A stretch of 49,392 nt of DNA, taken from positions 1 to 49,392 of the forward strand of contig NZ_UPZP01000005.1 of assembly GCF_900538805.1 (NCBI RefSeq). The letters run 5' to 3'. Positions 40,404-48,689 of this stretch are shown piece after piece. This DNA comes from an uncultured Dialister sp. (lineage in GTDB: Bacteria; Bacillota; Negativicutes; Veillonellales; Dialisteraceae). Under the pieces are notes generated by a model. It saw only the letters and a program-made list of their open reading frames with translations, was not told where the DNA came from and did no database searches. The translations under genes were made by a program, and so were the position numbers. The stretch's first letter is position 1. Each line of letters opens with the position of its first letter.

Positions 40404-41165
40404 TCAGAAAAGAATGGACGAAAGAATATAATTGGCCGCAAAAAGCATGATAATGGAATAAACCACGGACTGGGTGGTGGCCTTGCCTACCCCTTCCGCC
40501 CCGGCAGTACAGGTCATGCCCCTGTCACAGCCCACCAGGGCCACGATCATGCCGAAAATAACGGATTTGAAAACGCCGATATATAAGTCGGAGGGCACGC
40601 AGTACACGTGGATGGAATGCATGAACACATAGGACGAAACACCATGGGACAGGGAGGCCACCATCATGCCGCCGCCCACGCCGATGGCTACGCCGAATAC
40701 GTCAAGAATGGGCAGCATGCACATGCAGGCAATAAGCCTTGGTACCACCAGGTAGCCTATGGGGCTTACCGCCATGCAGCGAAGGGCGTCAATCTGCTCT
40801 GTCACCCGCATGGTACCGATTTCCGCCGTAATGGCGGCACCTACCCGGCCTGCCAGCACCACACCGCAGAGCACCGGCCCAAGTTCACGGCCGATGCCGA
40901 TGGCCACAATGGCGCCGACAGTAAAATCAGCGCCGTACTTGGTCAGCTCTCCGGCAATCTGCACGGAAAGCACCATGCCTGTGAATAGCAGGGTCAGGGC
41001 CACAATGGGAAAAGAAAGGACCCCTAAGGACAGGCACTGGCGGCAGGTTTCTTTGCCGCGGATGGCAGAGATTTCGCGAACCGCTGCCACAAGGAGCAGG
41101 ATAACAGCCCCAAGCTGGTGAAAAATAGACAGGGTCTGCCGTCCCAATGATTCCAGAAATCCCAT
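40404..41165 (-). CDS. mlaE: Mla ABC transporter permease
   Basis: A 253-residue MlaE/Ttg2B-family permease with five or six membrane segments and the family blocks LVQxAGEL-like (VQIAGELTKYGA), ELGPVLCGVVLAGRVGAAITAEIGTM and the later GVGKATTQSVVYSI. It forms the dimeric membrane core of the phospholipid transporter. AGGAGG lies five bases before the ATG. First of the mlaE-mlaF-mlaD trio, 30 bases after the S55 peptidase gene. Confidence 0.97.
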   Translation of the reverse strand: MGFLESLGRQTLSIFHQLGAVILLLVAAVREISAIRGKETCRQCLSLGVLSFPIVALTLLFTGMVLSVQIAGELTKYGADFTVGAIVAIGIGRELGPVLCGVVLAGRVGAAITAEIGTMRVTEQIDALRCMAVSPIGYLVVPRLIACMCMLPILDVFGVAIGVGGGMMVASLSHGVSSYVFMHSIHVYCVPSDLYIGVFKSVIFGMIVALVGCDRGMTCTAGAEGVGKATTQSVVYSIIMLFAANYILSSILF

Positions 41166-41195
41166 GTTCTCCTCCTTTCCCCCGGCATGCTTTAA

Positions 41196-43187
41196 TTATA
41201 AACGGGTAATGGTATCACTCATCAGGAAATAGGATGTACCCGATTTCTTATCGGTATCGGGCTTCTTATCCTTTTCTCCGACATTCGTTTTGGATTCTTC
41301 CTTCTTTCCGTCCTTATCTTTTCCGGAAATGGAATCTTTTCCTTCGTTCTTCATGTCCGCAATCATCTTCTGGTTGGATTTCGCCAGTTTACGAAGGGCT
41401 CTGTCCCGGTCTTCCGGAGACATGACCTGGAAGGTGAACTGCCCGTCACCGTAAACCACGTAGTCCGTGTCCACACTGCTCTTGGGGCTGTCCTCTTCCT
41501 TCTCTCCCTCCTGTCCGTCCTTATTCTTTCCCTTCAGATAGTCCGGATTCTTAGAAGGTCTCTTATCCTGGATTTCCGCCTTGGTGCCGCTTTCCTCATC
41601 TTTGGAAATCATGCTCACATTGGGGTCCAGAATTTCTACAACCACCTGGTTGTTTTTATCTTCCTTTTCCAGCTTGTCAAATAAATCATTGAAATCCTTA
41701 TAGGTGCGGATACGCTCCAGGATTTCATCGGTGAGGTTATACTTCTGCTGCTGGATGAGATAGGGAAGGGGCACCACGCCGCCACCCCTGACTTCCAGAA
41801 TCATTGTCCCCAGGGGCTGGTCCTTGGGAACAATGAAAGCCAGGTCCTTGTAGAACACCTCTCCCCGATAGGGAGCAAGTCTTGCCCTTACGTAAATCGT
41901 ATCCCCCGGTGCCACCACCGTAGGCGAAGCGGAAGCGTCAAGGAGCTGGGCGGTTTTCCTCTCCTTTGTCACCTTCAAGTCCACCGAAATGTCACGAAGC
42001 TTGTAGGGTTCAAACCGGTTCTGCTCCAGAATGCGGATGACATTATACATTTCATCCACGCTCCGTTCGGAAATATCCTTAGAAGACCAGTACATATTGG
42101 ACCTTGTAAAGGGTTTCTTTTTCAAATCCTCCGGAAAGAGGGTGTAGGAAAGGGACACGGTGCCCTCCCCGTTCCTGTCCAGGGTGTTGCTGATATTGTT
42201 ATACACGGAGGTCACAGAAAGCATGGGCAGCATCCGTTCATTCTGCACCATGCGCACATTCAGACTTCCTGTCCGCCCCGTATCCTCGTCCAGCACGGAG
42301 GAATGGAGACGCACCGATTCCGGTACTTTTCCCGAAAGGCCGCTGATACCGGAACCCCGGTCCTCGTTCACCGTCCCGATTTCCGCGCCTACACTGCCCA
42401 GTTTAAAGGGAATATTGTGGCTGGGAACTACGGTAAAGATATAGGAATTATGCATGAAATAGGAGGAGCTCCCCTTATCCAGGAAGGGATGGCCGAAAGC
42501 CACCATATGGTCTCCATCCACATAGGTCACGGTGCCTACGGCGCCCAGCTTCAAATCGCCGGTGACCAGGGTAGCCGACACGGCGCCGCCTGCTTCCAGG
42601 GGCCGGGGTATTTCATCAGCGCCCACGGCTGCGGCGGAATAGGGAACCATATTGAAATCCTTCATCTTATCGGTGAGAAAATCCATGCCGGACGGGGTAT
42701 ATCCGGAAGCCATGAGAGGCGTTGCCAGCGGAATAAGGTTTGCATCATGTCCCCTGTCATCGCCGGTCTTATTAGAATCCACCATCCACAGCCGGAGCAT
42801 ATCGGAAATCGGAGTGACCATACCGATACGTCCGTCGGACTGGGGAAAACCGTAGGCAATGGCCCCAAGAAGTTTACCGTCAATATACACCGGGCTTCCG
42901 CTCATGCCCTGGGCAATACCGCCGGTTTCATCAATGAGGGGGCCCGATACTTTTACCAGGACCAGGTCGCCGCCGGCGCTCCCTTTATTCTTCATAATGC
43001 CCAGTACATCCACATCGAAGGTATCGATTTTCGTGCCGTGCACCACGGTTTTCGCATAACCATGCATGCCTTCCTTCACATCGGACAGAGGAAGGAATTC
43101 CTCCGCCGCTGCCGGCAGGACACATCCCAGTGCCAGGCAGAGCGAAAGAGCCAGTCTTTTTATTTTCTTGCTTGAAATTGCATGCAT
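41196..43187 (-). CDS. SpoIVB-type peptidase S55 domain protein
   Basis: A 663-residue secreted protein. Signal peptide to about residue 28 (VLPAAA), then an S55 serine-peptidase domain with EGMHGYAKTVV near 39-49 and the catalytic GMSGSP at 94-99, followed by HMVAFGHPFLDKGSS, a conserved S55 block. No PDZ domain precedes it, unlike SpoIVB of Bacillus. The C-terminal third (about 540-650) is a very charged, Lys/Asp/Glu-rich low-complexity tail. Some S55 proteins may be non-proteolytic. It lies in one run with mlaEFD and an exported lipoyl-like protein, which points to an envelope role rather than sporulation. The ATG at 43187 has AAGGAG six bases upstream. Confidence 0.88.
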   Translation of the reverse strand: MHAISSKKIKRLALSLCLALGCVLPAAAEEFLPLSDVKEGMHGYAKTVVHGTKIDTFDVDVLGIMKNKGSAGGDLVLVKVSGPLIDETGGIAQGMSGSPVYIDGKLLGAIAYGFPQSDGRIGMVTPISDMLRLWMVDSNKTGDDRGHDANLIPLATPLMASGYTPSGMDFLTDKMKDFNMVPYSAAAVGADEIPRPLEAGGAVSATLVTGDLKLGAVGTVTYVDGDHMVAFGHPFLDKGSSSYFMHNSYIFTVVPSHNIPFKLGSVGAEIGTVNEDRGSGISGLSGKVPESVRLHSSVLDEDTGRTGSLNVRMVQNERMLPMLSVTSVYNNISNTLDRNGEGTVSLSYTLFPEDLKKKPFTRSNMYWSSKDISERSVDEMYNVIRILEQNRFEPYKLRDISVDLKVTKERKTAQLLDASASPTVVAPGDTIYVRARLAPYRGEVFYKDLAFIVPKDQPLGTMILEVRGGGVVPLPYLIQQQKYNLTDEILERIRTYKDFNDLFDKLEKEDKNNQVVVEILDPNVSMISKDEESGTKAEIQDKRPSKNPDYLKGKNKDGQEGEKEEDSPKSSVDTDYVVYGDGQFTFQVMSPEDRDRALRKLAKSNQKMIADMKNEGKDSISGKDKDGKKEESKTNVGEKDKKPDTDKKSGTSYFLMSDTITRL

Positions 43188-43204
43188 TAGAAGCTCCTTA
43201 TCCA

Positions 43205-43495
43205 TTACTTTGTCTCAATGACAGCCACCGTATCCTGTTTTGTAATCTGCTGTCCCTTTACAACCAGTACCTTCGTCACCACGCCGTCTGCATCGGCCCG
43301 GGCCGCCGGCACAGGCCCTACCAGAGAATCCACTGTAGCCAGCACCTGTCCCTCCTTCACCGGTGAATTCACATCCACCACCGAAGTCACTGTGCCGGAA
43401 AGGACGGCACTCTGGGAAACTTCTGCTGCCTCAGCAGGCACTGCCATCATAAGAGCAGCCGCTGCTGTAAGTCCTGCTTTTTTCCAAGTTTTCAT
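43205..43495 (-). CDS. Exported biotinyl/lipoyl-like domain protein
   Basis: A 96-residue protein with a signal peptide (KAGLTAAAALMMAVPAEA) and one compact beta-domain. It resembles the barrel-sandwich hybrid fold: VNSPVKEGQVLATVDSLVGPVPAARADADGVVTKVLVVKGQQITKQDTVAVIE. The modified lysine of biotin or lipoyl carriers (AMKM) is replaced by AARA, so it should carry no cofactor. Similar folds occur in efflux adaptors, where they pack against partner proteins. GAGGG lies six bases before the ATG. It is the first gene of the run leading to the S55 peptidase and mlaEFD. Confidence 0.75.
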   Translation of the reverse strand: MKTWKKAGLTAAAALMMAVPAEAAEVSQSAVLSGTVTSVVDVNSPVKEGQVLATVDSLVGPVPAARADADGVVTKVLVVKGQQITKQDTVAVIETK

Positions 43496-43610
43496 AGGTA
43501 TCCCTCGTTTCAGTCTATGTAATTGGGTATTATCAGTTTTATTTTACCACGGACTATGAATTTTTTCTTTAAATATATTAATTTTTACACACTCCACCGC
43601 TGAAGGGTAC

Positions 43611-43648
43611 AAAAAAAGTACAGCCGGTTTCCCCAAGCCGTACTTTTT
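43611..43648 (-). terminator. mreB terminator
   Basis: AAAAAGTAC pairs with GTACTTTTT with inner GC pairs, about 40 bases past the mreB stop, and a T run follows on the minus strand. Confidence 0.85.
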
Positions 43649-43687
43649 ATGATTCATTCTATGGACGTTATGAAAAGAAATCGTCAA

Positions 43688-44785
43688 TCAATGTAAGTCC
43701 TGCAGGGAATCTCTGAAATCGTTGATGTAGTTCAGAGCAGAGCCTGCACCTACAGCATTCACGTAGGACGGACGATCCGCCACCCGGGCCGGCACGCCTA
43801 TGATTCTGGAAATCAAATCATCCATGCCACGAAGCTGGGAGCCGCCGCCTATCATCATGATGCCATTTTCACGGATAGATGCCAGAAGGGCCGGTGGTGT
43901 GCGCTGCAATACATCCCGGATGTGAGTGAAGATTTTATAAAGGATCGGATTGATGGCGCCCGCAATATCTTCACTGGTCACTGCAATTTTTACCGGAAGC
44001 CCAGATACGATAGAAAGGCCGCAGGTCTCAGCTATCCTTGGCTGCCGGTCCAGATCCCAGGATGCACCCAGAGCGATTTTCAGACTTTCCGCTTCCTTCC
44101 GTCCTATGCGGATATGGTACTTATCCCGCACCGTATTGAGGACCGCCACATCCATGCTGCTCCCCGATTCTCTTGAAAAATGGCTGACCACGATGCCCTG
44201 TTTGGAAAGCACAGATATTTTGGTGGAGCCGCCACCCATGTCCACAATCATGGTACCTTCCTGCTGGTGTGTTTCCAGTCCCATTCCCATCACTGCTGCC
44301 AAAGGCTGGTCAATGAGCACGGTCTTTCTGGCACCTACGGCCACCGCCGCTTCCAGGAGAGCTCTTCTCTGTACACTGTTGATTCCCTTAGGCACGCACA
44401 TAATCAGCCGCGGATGGAAGAACATGCCCTTCAGGTAGGACTTATTCACAATGGAATTTAAAAGAAAGGCAGTGCCATTGTAATCCACAATGGCACTTTC
44501 CCTCATGGGACGGGAAATTTGGATTTCCGGCGGTGTTTTCCCTTCCATTTCCTCCGCCTTGGTCCCGTAGGACAGATACTCCCCGGTCATCCGATTTCTG
44601 GCAATGACAGAAGCTTCCGGAAAGACAAGGCCCTTATGTTTCATGAAAAGAACAATATTGGAAGTACCTATGTCTACGCCGATATCTTCAGAACCAAAGG
44701 AACCGATCCAGTCCAGAAGGGAATTCTGCGTGGCGGGCATGGAAATTTTAGGGGATGATTTTTTAATCCCTGTCGACTCTGACAA
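43688..44785 (-). CDS. mreB: MreB/Mbl family rod shape-determining protein
   Basis: A 365-residue bacterial actin. Phosphate loop DIGVDIGTSNIVLF near 36-49, the second phosphate loop VDMGGGSTKISVLS near 182-195 and the adenosine motif MMIGGGSQLRGMDDLI near 316 are present. It organises cell-wall synthesis under the membrane. The N-terminus has about 30 extra residues before the actin fold. The start is TTG with AGGAG six bases upstream, inside the last codons of murA (23-base overlap); no nearby ATG has such a site. It forms a unit with murA closed by a terminator. Confidence 0.93.
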   Translation of the reverse strand: MSESTGIKKSSPKISMPATQNSLLDWIGSFGSEDIGVDIGTSNIVLFMKHKGLVFPEASVIARNRMTGEYLSYGTKAEEMEGKTPPEIQISRPMRESAIVDYNGTAFLLNSIVNKSYLKGMFFHPRLIMCVPKGINSVQRRALLEAAVAVGARKTVLIDQPLAAVMGMGLETHQQEGTMIVDMGGGSTKISVLSKQGIVVSHFSRESGSSMDVAVLNTVRDKYHIRIGRKEAESLKIALGASWDLDRQPRIAETCGLSIVSGLPVKIAVTSEDIAGAINPILYKIFTHIRDVLQRTPPALLASIRENGIMMIGGGSQLRGMDDLISRIIGVPARVADRPSYVNAVGAGSALNYINDFRDSLQDLH

Positions 44786-46022
44786 TGTCTGCTCCTAACC
44801 CCTGCAGTTTTTCTACAAGATGATCATACCCGCGGTCAATATGGTGAAGTTCCCCTACTTCCGTTTCTCCATGGGCTGCCAGTCCTGCAAGAGTGAGGGC
44901 GGCGCCGGCACGGAGGTCCGTGGCTCTTACAAAAGCGCCGGTGAGGAACGGAACGCCCTGCACAATGGCGCACCGTCCTTCCACCTGGATAGAAGCGCCC
45001 ATACGCTGCAGTTCTCCTACATGCATGAAACGGTTTTCAAAAACAGTTTCCGTAATCTTGCTGATGCCGTTGCCAATGGTCATAAGGGCCATGAACTGGG
45101 CCTGCAGGTCCGTAGGAAATCCGGGATAAGGAAGGGTTTTGATATCGGTGGAACGGATATGGCCGTCACTGATGACCCGTACGCTGTCGATATCCTTAAT
45201 CACCTTCACTCCTGCTTCATTCAGCTTGGCCAGAAGCGGTTTCAAATGTTCCGTCAGCACATTGTCAATCACCACGTCGCCACCTACCATGGCTGCGCCA
45301 ATCATGAAAGTACCTGCTTCAATGCGGTCAGGAATAACGGTATGGGAAACGCCCTCAAGCTCCTTTACCCCTTCTACACGGATAATATTGGTACCTGCAC
45401 CTTTAATGTTGGCGCCCATGGAATTAAGGAAGGTCACCAGGTCTACAATTTCCGGTTCCTCCGCCGCATTTTCAATAATGGTGCGGCCCTCTGCCGTGGC
45501 GGCAGCCATGAGAATATTTTCTGTAGCCCCTACGCTGGGGAAATCCAGATAAATGGTGGTGCCTTTGAGTCCATGGGGGGCATAGCCTTCCACGAAACCA
45601 TTGCCCACATTGATTTCAGCGCCCAGGGCTTCAAAAGCCTTCAGATGAAGGTCGATGGGCCGGCTGCCAATCATGCAGCCGCCGGGGAGGGCAATTTTCG
45701 CATGGCCCATTTTAGCCAGGAGCGGTCCCATAATGAGGAAGGAAGCCCTCATTTTGCTCATGAGTTCATAGGATGCTTCCGTCTTATCCAGCATGGAAGC
45801 ATCAAAAGTCAATACATTGTCTTCCCTTGTCACCTTTACCCCCAGTGACTCCAGCACACTGCAGATGGTGCTCACGTCGTCAAGATTCGGCGCATCAATA
45901 ATAGACGCCGGTGTGTTGGGGAGAAGCGTTGCCACAATGATAGGAAGAACCGCATTTTTTGCGCTGGAAACACGGACATGTCCATGAAGAGGGCGTCCGC
46001 CATGAATCACTAACTTTTCCAA
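44763..46022 (-). CDS. murA: UDP-N-acetylglucosamine 1-carboxyvinyltransferase
   Basis: A 419-residue MurA, first committed step of peptidoglycan synthesis. Lys22-Asn23 in SSAKNAVLPI, the active-site Cys116 in PGGCMIGSRPIDLH (fosfomycin target) and PGFPTDLQAQFMALM near 305 are all present. The start is TTG with AGGAG about nine bases upstream. Upstream lie a long leader and a good extended -10 promoter; downstream it overlaps mreB. Confidence 0.97.
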   Translation of the reverse strand: MEKLVIHGGRPLHGHVRVSSAKNAVLPIIVATLLPNTPASIIDAPNLDDVSTICSVLESLGVKVTREDNVLTFDASMLDKTEASYELMSKMRASFLIMGPLLAKMGHAKIALPGGCMIGSRPIDLHLKAFEALGAEINVGNGFVEGYAPHGLKGTTIYLDFPSVGATENILMAAATAEGRTIIENAAEEPEIVDLVTFLNSMGANIKGAGTNIIRVEGVKELEGVSHTVIPDRIEAGTFMIGAAMVGGDVVIDNVLTEHLKPLLAKLNEAGVKVIKDIDSVRVISDGHIRSTDIKTLPYPGFPTDLQAQFMALMTIGNGISKITETVFENRFMHVGELQRMGASIQVEGRCAIVQGVPFLTGAFVRATDLRAGAALTLAGLAAHGETEVGELHHIDRGYDHLVEKLQGLGADIVRVDRD

Positions 46023-46091
46023 AAGGAATCACTCCTGTTACTTAAAAATCAAAGAAACCGTTCATCTGATAATCATTCTATGTCTGGAAAT

Positions 46092-46117
46092 GTTTCCTTT
46101 TGAAAGAAAGAAGGAAA
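46092..46117 (-). promoter_or_regulatory. Hairpin in the murA leader
   Basis: GTTTCCTT pairs with AAGGAAAC in the roughly 118-base leader between the murA promoter and start codon. No known riboswitch pattern; role unknown. Confidence 0.4.
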
Positions 46118-46146
46118 CAAAGATTTACGAAATCAAATCACCATGT

Positions 46147-46175
46147 ATCATAGCAAAAAATATATATGATTTCAA
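46147..46175 (-). promoter_or_regulatory. murA-mreB promoter
   Basis: TTGAAA (46170-46175), 17 bases, TGC-TATGAT (46147-46152) on the minus strand: near-consensus with an extended -10. Confidence 0.75.
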
Positions 46176-46229
46176 GAGAAAGGCGGCTGTGAGTAAGTGT
46201 CTAATCAGCCAAATCAGACCATAGGACCC

Positions 46230-46378
46230 GTTCATACCCCGGGTTCAGAGGGTTCAGAGGATTTAGAGGGTCCGGAAGGGAAGGTTGACAGCCGCTGCGC
46301 GGCTGATGGTTCTTAAGAACCTTTGCCCCTTCTGCACCTTCTGAACCCTCACGCCCGAAAGGGCGTATCCATCAAGCC
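46230..46378. repeat. Repeat block between murA and ktrA
   Basis: Part of the 358-base gap 46023-46380. It has tandem nonamers (GGTTCAGAG, GGTTCAGAG, GATTTAGAG, GGTCCGGAA at 46242-46277), TTGAC with hairpin AGCCGC-TGC-GCGGCT (46290-46304), then a reverse array AACCCTCACGCCC-GAA-GGGCG. No gene is seen. Confidence 0.78.
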
Positions 46379-46380
46379 GC

Positions 46381-47043
46381 CTACTGCTCGAGACTGGCGG
46401 TGACCCGTTTCACGCTTTCCGAATCCCCCAGAATGATGAGCATGTCATCGGAGGCCAGCTGCATATCCGGATGAGGATTGACATACATTTCCCCTTTCCG
46501 CTTGATGGCCACGACGGTAATGTTGTATTTCTTACGGATATCAATATCCAGAATACTCTTGCCTATCCATTCCTCCGGCACATGGATGGAGAGGATGGTA
46601 ATATTGTTTTCCATTTCGATGTAGTCCACAATGCCGGGAGAAATCAGGTTATGTGCCACGCGGACGCCCATTTCTTTTTCCGAATAAATGACCTTGTCCG
46701 CCCCGATTTTCTGGAGCATTTTCCCATGCAAAGGATCCAGGGCCTTCACCACGATTTTTTTGACCCCCATTTCCTTCAAAAGAAGGGTGGTCATGAGGCT
46801 GGCGGAAAGGTCTCCTACGGAAACCACGGCAATATCCGCATTGCCTGCGCCGATGGCGGTGAGGTTCTTTTCATCGGAGCAGTCGGCGCACACCACGTAT
46901 CCCAAGGTGTCCGCCAGGTCCTGCACCACATCTTCATCAATATCCATGGCCATCACATCATAGCCCATCTTTTCCAATGTAACAGCCACACTTTTTCCAA
47001 AACGGCCAAGGCCGGCTACAAAAAACTGCAATTTCTGACCCAT
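46381..47043 (-). CDS. ktrA: KtrA/TrkA-type K+ channel regulator
   Basis: A 220-residue RCK protein: Rossmann RCK_N domain (FVAGLGRFGKSVAVTLEKMGYDVMAMDID at 8-36) and a C-terminal RCK_C/TrkA_C domain (about 140-218). It binds nucleotide on the cytosolic face and gates the KtrB channel. GGAGG lies six bases before the ATG; immediately upstream the 165-bp palindrome ends, so this ribosome binding site directly abuts the repeat. It follows ktrB in the same direction. Confidence 0.95.
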   Translation of the reverse strand: MGQKLQFFVAGLGRFGKSVAVTLEKMGYDVMAMDIDEDVVQDLADTLGYVVCADCSDEKNLTAIGAGNADIAVVSVGDLSASLMTTLLLKEMGVKKIVVKALDPLHGKMLQKIGADKVIYSEKEMGVRVAHNLISPGIVDYIEMENNITILSIHVPEEWIGKSILDIDIRKKYNITVVAIKRKGEMYVNPHPDMQLASDDMLIILGDSESVKRVTASLEQ

Positions 47044-47053
47044 ATGCTACCTC

Positions 47054-47218
47054 CAGGGAAGCGCTGATTAATTCGTTATTTGCTTTTATTCTTGAATTTT
47101 TATGCAATGCAAGGAATGAGACGACGCGAATAGCGAGCTATTTAAGGAGTCTCATGACGCAGCAGTGCATAAAAATTCTTATAAAAGCAAGCTCTATGAA
47201 TTAATCAGTGCTTCCCTA
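47054..47218 (-). repeat. 165-bp palindromic repeat inside the ktrB-ktrA operon (copy E)
   Basis: A complete copy in the opposite orientation to copies B-D. The right end AATTAATCAGTGCTTCCCTA supplies the TAG stop codon of ktrB; the left end (AGGGAAGCGCTGATTAATTC, preceded by CTCC) touches the ktrA ribosome binding site. It fills the whole gap between the two genes. The arms match the half copies at both ends of the window. Confidence 0.9.
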
Positions 47219-48568
47219 ACCTATAACAACATTTTCCTTCGGATATTTCACAGAACTATTATGATGGCTGGCAAAAGTAATGGCAAGCGTCATCACACCT
47301 ATACGACCGATATACATAGCAATCATAAGAACGATTTTGCACGCCGTATTCCACTCCCCCGTGAGCCCCATGCTGAAGCCCACGGTGCTGAAGGCGGACA
47401 CCGATTCAAAGAGGGCGTCCTCAAAGCTGAAATCCTTCGGTTCCAGGGCAAACACGGAAAAGGCGGTAATGAAAGTGAGCACTATGGCCAGGGTAAACAC
47501 GTTGGACGCCTTCATCAAACACTTGGAATCCACCTGCTTATGAAACAGCACCACCTCCCGCTTTCCCCGTATCCACGCATAAAGGGACAGCATGAGAAGC
47601 CCCATGGTGGTGGTGCGGATGCCGCCGCCGGTGGAAACAGGCGCCGCCCCTATAAACATGAACATCATGACGAAAAGGACGGTGGAGCTCATCATGGAAT
47701 GAATATCGAAAACTACAAACCCCGCCAGCCTTGAAGACACGGACATGAAAAGGGCGCTCTGCCATTTCTCCAGGGTTCCCATATGGCCCATGGTTTCCGG
47801 ATTATTTCCTTCCATCAGAAAATAGACCACCACCCCCAGAGGGATAAGGATGGCCTCCATGGTAAAGATAAACTTGCTGTTGAACGAAAGCTTGGACCAC
47901 CGGTGATTTCTTAATATATCATCCAGTGCAATAAATCCTACGCCCCCAAGGAACATGGTAATAACTACCACGGTGCTCACAAAGCCGTCAGCTGCCATGC
48001 CTGCAAAGCCCACATCATTTCCCATGATATCCATGCCGCAGTTGGTAAAGGCGGACACCGCATGCCAGTAGCCCAGGTAAATGCCGATGGGACCGTATTT
48101 GAAATAAAGATACACCGCCAGCAGGGTACCGGAAGTGAACTCCACCGCCAGGGTGGTGCCGATAATCTTCCTTACCAGCATCACCATGCCCGAAGGAGTC
48201 TGCAGATTGAAGGAGTCCCGGATAAGGAGGCGCTCCTGCAGACGAATTTTACGGCCGGTATAGATACTCACCATGGCCATCATGGTCATGATTCCCAGTC
48301 CCCCTACCTGCATGAGGAAGAGAATCACCAGCTGGCCAATAAAAGTGAAATCGTAGCGAAGGTCAAACATGCTCATGCCGGTAACACTCACCGTGCTCAC
48401 CGACATGAAAAGGGCATCCACAAAGGAAATCTCCCTGGTCCCGGTCTGGCAGAAAGGCAGCATAAGAAGGAATGCGCCAAGAAGCATGAAAAGCGCAAAC
48501 CCGCCGCATATGAGAATCCCCCTATGCATCTTATTTAAAAACCGGACAACCAGCTTCAGCATACCCAT
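47216..48568 (-). CDS. ktrB: KtrB/TrkH-type K+ transporter
   Basis: A 450-residue potassium transporter with the four channel-like repeats; the filter glycines are seen in VSVTGMSMFDL near 60, SAFTNCGMDIMG near 173, SSRLAGFVVFDI near 275 and SAFSTVGFSMGL near 392. With KtrA it makes a K+ uptake system, usually Na+-dependent in the Ktr type. Two ATGs (48568, 48562) follow AGGAGAGGGAGG; either may be used. The stop codon lies in the last three bases of the 165-bp repeat, so the original C-terminus may have been altered by the insertion; the chain ends ENVVIG. Confidence 0.95.
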   Translation of the reverse strand: MGMLKLVVRFLNKMHRGILICGGFALFMLLGAFLLMLPFCQTGTREISFVDALFMSVSTVSVTGMSMFDLRYDFTFIGQLVILFLMQVGGLGIMTMMAMVSIYTGRKIRLQERLLIRDSFNLQTPSGMVMLVRKIIGTTLAVEFTSGTLLAVYLYFKYGPIGIYLGYWHAVSAFTNCGMDIMGNDVGFAGMAADGFVSTVVVITMFLGGVGFIALDDILRNHRWSKLSFNSKFIFTMEAILIPLGVVVYFLMEGNNPETMGHMGTLEKWQSALFMSVSSRLAGFVVFDIHSMMSSTVLFVMMFMFIGAAPVSTGGGIRTTTMGLLMLSLYAWIRGKREVVLFHKQVDSKCLMKASNVFTLAIVLTFITAFSVFALEPKDFSFEDALFESVSAFSTVGFSMGLTGEWNTACKIVLMIAMYIGRIGVMTLAITFASHHNSSVKYPKENVVIG

Positions 48569-48625
48569 GACCTCCCTCTCCTTTTCAGGAAGGGAAATCT
48601 TCCTGATAACCGGAGTGCTTCTCTT

Positions 48626-48631
48626 ATTATA
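48626..48631 (-). promoter_or_regulatory. ktrB -10 element
   Basis: Perfect TATAAT on the minus strand about 58 bases before the ktrB start. The -35 position falls in the T run of the upstream terminator. Confidence 0.5.
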
Positions 48632-48647
48632 CTATGCAGCGCGCAAA

Positions 48648-48676
48648 TAAAAAACTGCACCCACTGGGTGCAGTTC
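48648..48676 (-). terminator. CBS-protein gene terminator
   Basis: AACTGCACCC pairs with GGGTGCAGTT around a 3-base loop; on the minus strand TTTTTTATTT follows. Confidence 0.93.
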
Positions 48677-48689
48677 AATCAGTCAATGA

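Noticed and set aside
41196..43187. Sporulation protein SpoIVB
   Set aside because: The S55 domain is present, but there is no PDZ domain, the tail is unrelated, no other sporulation gene is near, and the gene is linked to mla.
43205..43495. Biotin carrier subunit for the Na+ decarboxylase at 3307
   Set aside because: It has a signal peptide and lacks the AMKM lysine, so it cannot be a biotinylated cytosolic carrier; it is also in the mla run, 39 kb away.
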